From NCBI GenBank assembly GCA_903845195.1, contig CAIMWO010000066.1, positions 1 through 44,137 of the forward strand: 44,137 nucleotides of DNA. Direction: 5' to 3'. The position numbers were made by a program, and so were the translations under genes. Source of the stretch: an uncultured Phycisphaerales bacterium. Lineage in GTDB: Bacteria > Planctomycetota > Phycisphaerae > WQYP01. Of the stretch, positions 33,989-41,400 are shown piece by piece (the first letter of the stretch is position 1; each line of letters begins with the position of its first letter). Below the pieces are notes generated by a model. The model searched no databases and was not told the DNA's origin. It saw only the letters and a program-made list of their open reading frames with translations.

Positions 33989-36900
33989 CTACTCCCGAAA
34001 CGTCCACGTCCCCCAAAGCTCCGGCGTCAGCTCCGCCTGGGACGGAATATCCGACATCAAACCCGTCGCTTTGTTGGACCAATAAACACGCTGCATCGCC
34101 TGAAACCCGTTGCCGCGGATGACGCCAATGTCACCGCGGATCGTCATGTTGGCTTTGGGCGTCAGGTGAAGTGTTTCCAGCGGGATGGCAATTTCATAGC
34201 GGGCTTCTTTGACCGTGCCCTTCTCATCCATATCCACGTCCGACGCCAGCCTGACTTGATCGCTCACCGCCTCGACACGATCCATCTTCAGCGAACGCAC
34301 CGGCGACTCGAACGTGACCGGATCGCTCTTCGTGCCCGGAACCTTCGGCCGATACATCACGGCAATCGTCTTGTCGTTCGCCTGGGCGATGAGCAGTCGC
34401 TCGTCCCCGACGGCTGGCTCCTTGCGCGCCGGATCGGCAATGGGATCTGTGCCGAGGAAAAGGTCGATGCCGCCGCCGGTCTTGAAAAGATTCTGCAGCG
34501 AATCCCCGCTGTTCTTGAGCAGATCCGCCGTGTCCGTCTTAAGAGCGATGAAAAGCTTGCCATCCGCAACCCGCAACGATGCCGCGGTCATCAGTTTTCG
34601 TTTACCCCAATCGCCAACTTGGATCGTGCGATTGTCGATCGTCAGCCATTTCGCATCCTTCCAATCATCGAACTTGCCATCCACCACCGGAGCCGTGCCG
34701 GTAATCGGAATGTCTGCCTGGGTAGGCGCTGCATCCTTGAGCGCCCGCTGCCGCGCCGCTTCGACGGTGAGCGAATAACGCTGTGCCTCAGCCAGCAGGG
34801 CCGGGGTGATCGTCAGCTCCGTCACCGGCAACTTGCGCAGAGTATCGAGCCCGACCACATGCAGAATTCTTCCGTTGCCCTGCAGATACACCTGGCCATC
34901 CTTGGTTTGCGTAATCGTCGGAAAGAACGTCTCCTCATTGAGCGAGAGGTCCTTGACGGACATCCCGCGAATCGCCTGCGGCGCATTCCACGAAGCAACG
35001 CGGCAATCGCGGAAGAGCGTCGATACAAAAAGTCCATCCGTGGTCATCAGGTAGATGACGCCCTTATTCCCGTTGATAGCGAACAGCGATCCGACATCCG
35101 CCCCCGGGGGCTTGAAGGGAATGCCCAGCAGCCGCGTGGTGCCGACGAGCATGCCCGGAGCATCCGGAAGAGCGCCGATGTGCGAAGCATGCAGCCCCGG
35201 CCAAAGGGACGGGTAAGACCACCGTGCCGTCCCTTCAGTCGCACCGCCGAGTGAACTGGCCGAAAAAGGCTTCGGCGCGGTAGTCAGGAGAAGATTGCCG
35301 GCATCATCTAGGAGCGCCTGGCCACCGCCATCGGAGGGCGAGCTTTGCGTTTCGGCGCTCTTGATGAGCTGCTGCATGTGCGCAGCATCGTAGATCGGTG
35401 CGCCGGCGGGCGTAAAACCGGCAGGCTTGAATTGCATGCCGCTGGCGGTGAGGGCCGAAAGATCGGTCTGGAAGCAGACGGTCCCGGTCGAACCCGAAAA
35501 CGTGCTGATCTCCTCGGGCTGAACGATGCCGTCATCGTTGAGATCGGACCAGACGAAAATCACGTGATCCTTGCCCAGGTCCGTCCCCTTGGGGAGGCGG
35601 GCCTTGAACGGATTCTCCGCACTGAACTTGAGCCCGGTGAGCCCCCAGTTGAATTCCACCTTGGGATCGATCCGCGTTTCGCGCACCTCCTTGAGATTGT
35701 GATCCACAAAATACGTGGCGGTCAGGCCAGCCCCGGCCGTCACCGCTGCGTCACTCGTGGGGAACAACTGGGCCGTAGGAATGACCTGCCGTTTGATGGT
35801 GGAATTGGCCCACCCCAGCGACGCCTTGGCAGCCGCATTGTTGTGATACATCTCCATGCAGATGTCATACCTCTTGCCTGCTTCAAGTTTGATCTTGCCC
35901 GAGCCCTCGCCGCCCCAGTTCTGCCATTTCTGAATAACAAGTTTGCCATCCACGTACAACCGCGCACCGTGCGTAACAGTGGTGTAGAAGGTGTATTCGT
36001 CGGTAGTGGACGCAAGGACCTGGCCCGTCCACCGCACCGAAAAACTGCGGGTGGGATTGAACACGGTCAGATCGTTGGCCTGGCCGATCAACGCCGCCGG
36101 CACAGCGCGGCCGTTCTTGAGAATCCACAAGCCCGAAGTGCTGATCCCCTGGATCGGACTGACGTTGTAAGAATCCGTTAGGTAGATGCGATCGCCCACA
36201 TGGATCGGCAACTGCGGCGCCGTGTAGGACTCGCCGCGAAAAGGCTGCAACGAATCATCATCGCTGCGTGAATACACGTTGACCGGATGATTCTCCCCCG
36301 TCGCCCAGTCGAGATGAATCTCCATCCCCCCGCCGCTGGCAAAAAAGAATCGCGAAGGATCGGCCGAGTCGATACAACCGCCGCTGCCATACGGTGGCGG
36401 CCCGTAATACGCTCTTTCCAGTTTACCCGCCAAACTCCAGATGCTCAGCCGCTTGGGCAGCGATTCCTTCTCCGCCACCCACAAATGCCCCTCACCGTCG
36501 ATGGTGAGTCCGTAAGGATGCTGCATCTGATTGGGATTGTAGACACCAACATGCGGCTTGCCCGCCTCACCGATGGCCCGGAGAAATTTCCCCTCAGCCG
36601 AAAACACTTTGACGTTGTGACTATTGCCCCAATCGGAAACATACAGATCGCCGTTGGTGTGAACGTAAACTTGCTGTGGCTCTTCCAATCCCCCCGTAAT
36701 AACCTTCACCGGCGCACGCAATTCGATCGCCGGCGTGTTGCTCGTTGCCGGAGCGGTCGTCGCTTCCTCCGCCCCATGAAGCGCAGGCAGCGAATCAAAA
36801 CGAACGACCTCTTTCCCGACAATCGCAAACAGCCGCCCCTTGGCGTCGTATGTGATCCCCCCTACTTCCGCCAGCGTTGCCGCACCAATCACCCGGCGGG

Positions 36901-37870
36901 CTTCCGTATCGATAAAGACCAGTTGATCGTTCGCCGGAATGCTCGCGACCAGTATCCCGTTATAGACCGCCATCCCGCCGAAACGCACTTTCGCCTGCGA
37001 ACCCTGCCTCGGTTCCAGGCGATAAGTCGACGGCAACACTGCATAATCCTCCCCCGTACCAAAACGCCCGTCTTTCGGTGCCTTCTCTATATTGATTGTC
37101 TTCTGCAGTTCATACAGCCGCAATTCCGACTTGAAGCCGTTGAACTTGTCCCCTTCCCAATAGGATCCGGTGTACGCATAAACAGCCGAACGCGGTTGTG
37201 GCCCCAGATCGCGGGCGATGAAATCGGCGCCGGTCCAGACCCCGCCGATCCATTCCTGGCCGTGCAGTTTCTTGCCATCGAGTCCCACCCACGCCACGCC
37301 GCTGCCCCCTTCAGAAACGTGACTCCCCACGACCACCTGCGCCGGCGACGGCCCGGATTGCCCCTTGCGCACCGGCACTTCACCCGCGGGGATAAAACAG
37401 ACCGCACTGGCCGGCGTGTGATTGGCCAGCCATCCGCTCGATCGATCGGCCGTGATCCACGGCGGATTGCCCGGAAAGTACGGCGTGAATTCATACTTGA
37501 TATCCAGCGGATCGTGCACAAGGCCGCGCACGCGATACACACCCGCCGGCACCAGCTTCCCCGGAACATGGTACACCCCGTGCGACGCCGCCCCCGGATC
37601 GCGCCCCAGATCATCCAATCCATCCCAACCAACAATGTTATCACCGGCAGGCAGTGGCGCCTCGCTGATGAGATTGCGCACCCGCACACCACGCTCATCC
37701 TCGATCACCAGCGTCACCAGCTTCGGCTGATCCAGATGCACCGCAATCGCCAGCGGCGGCCGCGCGTCCTCCGCTCGCTCCGTCCCAATGCCCGCACCCA
37801 AACACCAAGACGCCAACCCCAGGCCAAGCACTGTTGCGATCATCGTGGATGCTGTTCGGACTGAAACCAT
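33989..37870 (-). CDS. Exported multidomain protein with NHL-like, PA14 and CBM9-like domains
   Basis: The 1293-residue product starts with a signal peptide (TASTMIATVLGLGLASWCLGAG). Domains in order: an FlgD-like beta-sandwich at about residues 40-130 (VTLVIEDERGVRVRNLI); a propeller-like middle with NHL-type strands at about 400-490 (GDLYVSDWGNSHNVKVFSAEGKFLRAIGE, GLTIDGEGHLWVAEKE); a PA14 domain at about 603-707 (YTFYTTVTHGARLYVDGKLV, NNAAAKASLGW); and a CBM9/DOMON-like C-terminal domain from about 1060 (APVVDGKFDDWKDAKWLTID). It is probably a secreted glycan-binding or glycan-processing protein. No catalytic site is assigned. AGAGGTGG precedes the start. It is first in a leftward run with the GH130 and GH63-like genes. 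Confidence 0.78.
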   Translation of the reverse strand: MVSVRTASTMIATVLGLGLASWCLGAGIGTERAEDARPPLAIAVHLDQPKLVTLVIEDERGVRVRNLISEAPLPAGDNIVGWDGLDDLGRDPGAASHGVYHVPGKLVPAGVYRVRGLVHDPLDIKYEFTPYFPGNPPWITADRSSGWLANHTPASAVCFIPAGEVPVRKGQSGPSPAQVVVGSHVSEGGSGVAWVGLDGKKLHGQEWIGGVWTGADFIARDLGPQPRSAVYAYTGSYWEGDKFNGFKSELRLYELQKTINIEKAPKDGRFGTGEDYAVLPSTYRLEPRQGSQAKVRFGGMAVYNGILVASIPANDQLVFIDTEARRVIGAATLAEVGGITYDAKGRLFAIVGKEVVRFDSLPALHGAEEATTAPATSNTPAIELRAPVKVITGGLEEPQQVYVHTNGDLYVSDWGNSHNVKVFSAEGKFLRAIGEAGKPHVGVYNPNQMQHPYGLTIDGEGHLWVAEKESLPKRLSIWSLAGKLERAYYGPPPYGSGGCIDSADPSRFFFASGGGMEIHLDWATGENHPVNVYSRSDDDSLQPFRGESYTAPQLPIHVGDRIYLTDSYNVSPIQGISTSGLWILKNGRAVPAALIGQANDLTVFNPTRSFSVRWTGQVLASTTDEYTFYTTVTHGARLYVDGKLVIQKWQNWGGEGSGKIKLEAGKRYDICMEMYHNNAAAKASLGWANSTIKRQVIPTAQLFPTSDAAVTAGAGLTATYFVDHNLKEVRETRIDPKVEFNWGLTGLKFSAENPFKARLPKGTDLGKDHVIFVWSDLNDDGIVQPEEISTFSGSTGTVCFQTDLSALTASGMQFKPAGFTPAGAPIYDAAHMQQLIKSAETQSSPSDGGGQALLDDAGNLLLTTAPKPFSASSLGGATEGTARWSYPSLWPGLHASHIGALPDAPGMLVGTTRLLGIPFKPPGADVGSLFAINGNKGVIYLMTTDGLFVSTLFRDCRVASWNAPQAIRGMSVKDLSLNEETFFPTITQTKDGQVYLQGNGRILHVVGLDTLRKLPVTELTITPALLAEAQRYSLTVEAARQRALKDAAPTQADIPITGTAPVVDGKFDDWKDAKWLTIDNRTIQVGDWGKRKLMTAASLRVADGKLFIALKTDTADLLKNSGDSLQNLFKTGGGIDLFLGTDPIADPARKEPAVGDERLLIAQANDKTIAVMYRPKVPGTKSDPVTFESPVRSLKMDRVEAVSDQVRLASDVDMDEKGTVKEARYEIAIPLETLHLTPKANMTIRGDIGVIRGNGFQAMQRVYWSNKATGLMSDIPSQAELTPELWGTWTFRE

Positions 37871-38476
37871 TCGCCACCTCTGAAAGTGATCTATTGACGT
37901 TCCTGCAACAGTTTCTTGCGCAGCCGCGGACGGTATGCTAAACGCCGAAGACGGATCTTTCTAACACCTGAGGTTTTTGCAACCTACCCAAATTATCTTC
38001 GAAGGTGCGAATTAAATCTAAACCTAACGGAAGCGAATTAACTCTGCACGAGTCAAGTCCATTCATCTAATCGAGTTATCAATTAGACAATCGCTTTATT
38101 GAAATACGCAATTAATTCATTATTATGTAATTTTAGGCGCAATCCGGAGTCATCCGTGCACATTTTTGTTTATTTTATTCTTGACAGTCTCCCCTTTCTG
38201 AGTTAATGTTCACATACTGGCGGTGTTTAGCACGCGAATGTCGCGTTATCAGCCGCACATATCGGTACGCAAGCGTTTTGCACCAAGATTAGAGATGTAA
38301 AAAACGAGTTATAGATGCCTTTTCAGGCGTCTAATCATGCGGGGGAAATGAGAGAGCCGCGGGCGCTAGGCCCGACATATCGGCAGGGATCCAAGAGAGA
38401 GACAATCAGGGCGAGAGAGAAGTCTGTACCGCTTTGCGTGTGCATGGCGGAGGGAGTCTCTTTCGAGGGTTGTCTC
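37871..38476 (+). promoter_or_regulatory. AT-rich upstream region and long leader of the giant repeat protein
   Basis: About 600 bases without a gene. The part at 37960-38200 is strikingly AT-rich and carries direct repeats GCGAATTAA at 38007 and 38033. A TTGACA at 38181-38186 is followed after 17 bases by TAATGT (38204-38209), a good -35 with a weak -10. The putative leader of some 260 bases contains two hairpins: AGATGCCT/AGGCGTCT at 38313-38332 (one G-T pair), and CGGGC/GCCCG around GCTAG at 38360-38374. Purine-rich GAGAGA tracts follow. No known riboswitch class was recognised. Confidence 0.45.
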
Positions 38477-41400
38477 ATGCGTAAGTCTCTCGTTCGTCGG
38501 TTCAGCCAGCTCAACAACAAACTGCTCATCGCCGCGGCCGTTGCTGCGGCGGGCCTTCTCGCTACCCCGGCAGTACAAGCTGCATTTACTACGTTTACTT
38601 ACACCACAACCGGAAACTGGACGACGGCCGGGACTTGGACAAAGTCCGGCGGGACCGACGATGCGGGAACCACCCCCAACCACACCGGCGATCTGGTGTT
38701 CTTTAATACCGCTAGTGCTTCAGTGACGCTTAACGCCAACGTCACCGTCGGGCAGCTTAAAATGAGCGCAGCCGGCGCCACCATTGCCAATGCCGGCGGT
38801 TTCACCATCACCATGGACAACACCGGCGGCAATACCAACGATTTCGGCACCTCCAACGCCGCTATCAACAACTCCAACAGCAATAGCTTCTCCATCGCTG
38901 CAAATATCATCATGGCCACGGATTTGGATATCGGTTCCACGGGGTCGGGCGGAAGTTCTGTCTCCGGCGACATTACCGCGTCGGGTACTCGGGTGCTAAA
39001 TCTCTTGGGAAGCACCAATCAAGTTGGCGGAAATGCCGTTAACCTGACCGGAAACATCGGCGCTTCGGGCGGCAATATCACCATCAATAACATCGGGGCC
39101 GGGGCCACGCCCACCGCCACGTTCCTGCAGGGCTTTTTGGGCGTCAAAGTCACAGCAGTCAACCAGAATAGCGCGGGTTCCGCACTCAATCTCGCCGGCA
39201 CCAACACCAACTTCGCCGGCGCCGTCAACCTCCAGCAAGGCACGCTTATCCTCGGCAGCGCCACCGCCCTCGGCGGCAACGGCTCCACCACCGGCACCGG
39301 CGGCACCTTCACCATCAGCGGCGGCACCACCCTCGATAGCAGCGTTGCCAGTCTCGTCCTCACCACCATCAATGCCATCGCCATGAATGGCGACTTCACC
39401 TTTAAGGGCACCAACGACCTCACCCTCCCCGGCGGCGTCACCCTCGGTACCTCCGCATCCCCGACGACCCGCACGATCACCAGCACCACCGCCGGCAAGA
39501 CCCTCACCCTTACCGGCATCGTCGCCAATTCCTCCGGCGGCGGCGCTTCCAGCCTCACCAAACTCGGTGCCGGTGCGCTGTCACTGCAAGGAGCCAATGC
39601 ATACACAGGTACTACTACCGTCACTGCCGGTACGCTCACTGTGGCTGGGGCTTCGGGTGCAATCGCTACGTCGAGCGGTTATGTGATCAACGGCGGCACG
39701 CTAAGTGCGGACAACACCAGTGGTAACGTTGACCGTTTGAAGGATACGGATACCGTAACGCTGAGCTTGGTCGGTGCGTTATCTCTCACTGGTAACGCCA
39801 CGACCAACACCACCGAAACCCTCGGCACATGGGCTATCGACAACGGCAATTCCATTCTGTCGGTCGGTTCGCAAACCAGCCGCGTCACAACCCTCGCGTT
39901 CGCCGGCGGCACCAGCTTTACTCGTTCAAACAACGCCACCGCGCTGGTACGCGGCACCGCTCTGAATCAGAACGCAACCACAAACGTCAGCCGCATCACG
40001 CTGGCCACGGCGCCCACGGGAGCTAATTTCGTTGGCACCGCCACCCTGAGCGGCGGCGGCACCGCCGATGCCACGGCAGCGTTGAAGATTATTCCATGGC
40101 TGATCGGCGACACAACGACGGCAGGCACGGGAAGCAACTTCGTGACTTACGACACGACGCTTGGCCTGCGAGTGCTGCTGTCCACCGAGCAGACCCCTTT
40201 GGTGGCCGGCTCCACCACGGTCGCCAACCCCATCAATGCCGTCGCTTTCAACGGATCGATCACCGCGGCTACGGGCATCACCGTCAATTCCCTGTTGTTT
40301 AATGGCACCCAGGCACTGAACAGCAGTGGCGCCAGCACGCCGGTTCTTGCGGTCAATAGCGGCGCTGTGGCATTGGTCAGCAACAATGCCGCGTCCGTCG
40401 GTTCGGGCTGGAGCAAATTGCTTCTGAACAACGGCGAAGGCGTGATTACGGTCACGCAAAATACGCTGACCATCAATACGCCAGTGGACGTCTCCAGCAG
40501 CGGCGGCTTGACCAAATCCGGCGGCGGCACGCTGGTCTTGGCCTCCAACAATCTTTATACCGGACAAACCACTCTCAATCAGGGCACCCTTACTCTCTCC
40601 GGCAGTAACGCCAGCGCTGGCGGTACCTATCTCGTTGGCGGCACTACCCTCAACATTAACAACGCCGGGGCGCTGGGTGCTTCAGGTACCCTTACCTTCG
40701 CTTTCGCCGGCAATGGAAGCGTCCAGACTATCAATAACAGCCTAGTCGCCACACCGATCGTTATATCCGGTACGATTGCTCAAGCTTGGAACAACGACTT
40801 CACCTTCACCGGCACCAGCAGCCTCGACCTAGGCTCAGGTGCCGTCACCCTCGGCGGTACACGCAATGTCACCGTTAGCGGTTCCGTCCTTGCCGTCGAC
40901 GGCGTCATCGGCGATGGCAGCAACGGCTACGGCATCACCAAACTTGGCTCTGGCATCCTCGGCCTCAATGGCAGCAGCACTTATTCCGGCACAACCAACG
41001 TGAGCGCCGGCGTACTGCGGTTACTCGCCACCTCGCTTCCGTCATCCGGTTCCAATGTGAACCTCACCGGCGGAAACATCGAAATCACCGCCAACACCAG
41101 CCTGACTCTCGGCACCGCCGCCAATCAGATCCAGCTCACGGGCGCTACCGTCGGCTTCGGAGCCTTCGGTGCAGATTCAACGCTAACGCTCACCTCGGCG
41201 ACCTGGGGCACCGGCGGCTTCAACCCCACCACCGCGTTCCAGCTCGGCACCGCTACCTCCGATCACAAGATCACCCTCAACAGCAACCTCGATATGAATG
41301 CGGCCAGCCGCACGATCACGATTAAACACGGCACACAGGTCGCGACGGTCGGCAACCCCTACGCAGCTGACGCTGAAATTAGCGGCAACATCGCCGGGTC

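Noticed and set aside
36287..37864. Plus-strand open frame opposite the 1293-residue protein
   Set aside because: Shadow of a high-GC gene. It is Arg/His/Pro-rich with no recognisable motif, and the minus-strand product has signal, NHL-like, PA14 and CBM9-like domains.
38216..38235. Sigma-54-like -24/-12 element before the giant gene
   Set aside because: GG and GC are 11 rather than 12 bases apart and the rest of the consensus is poor.
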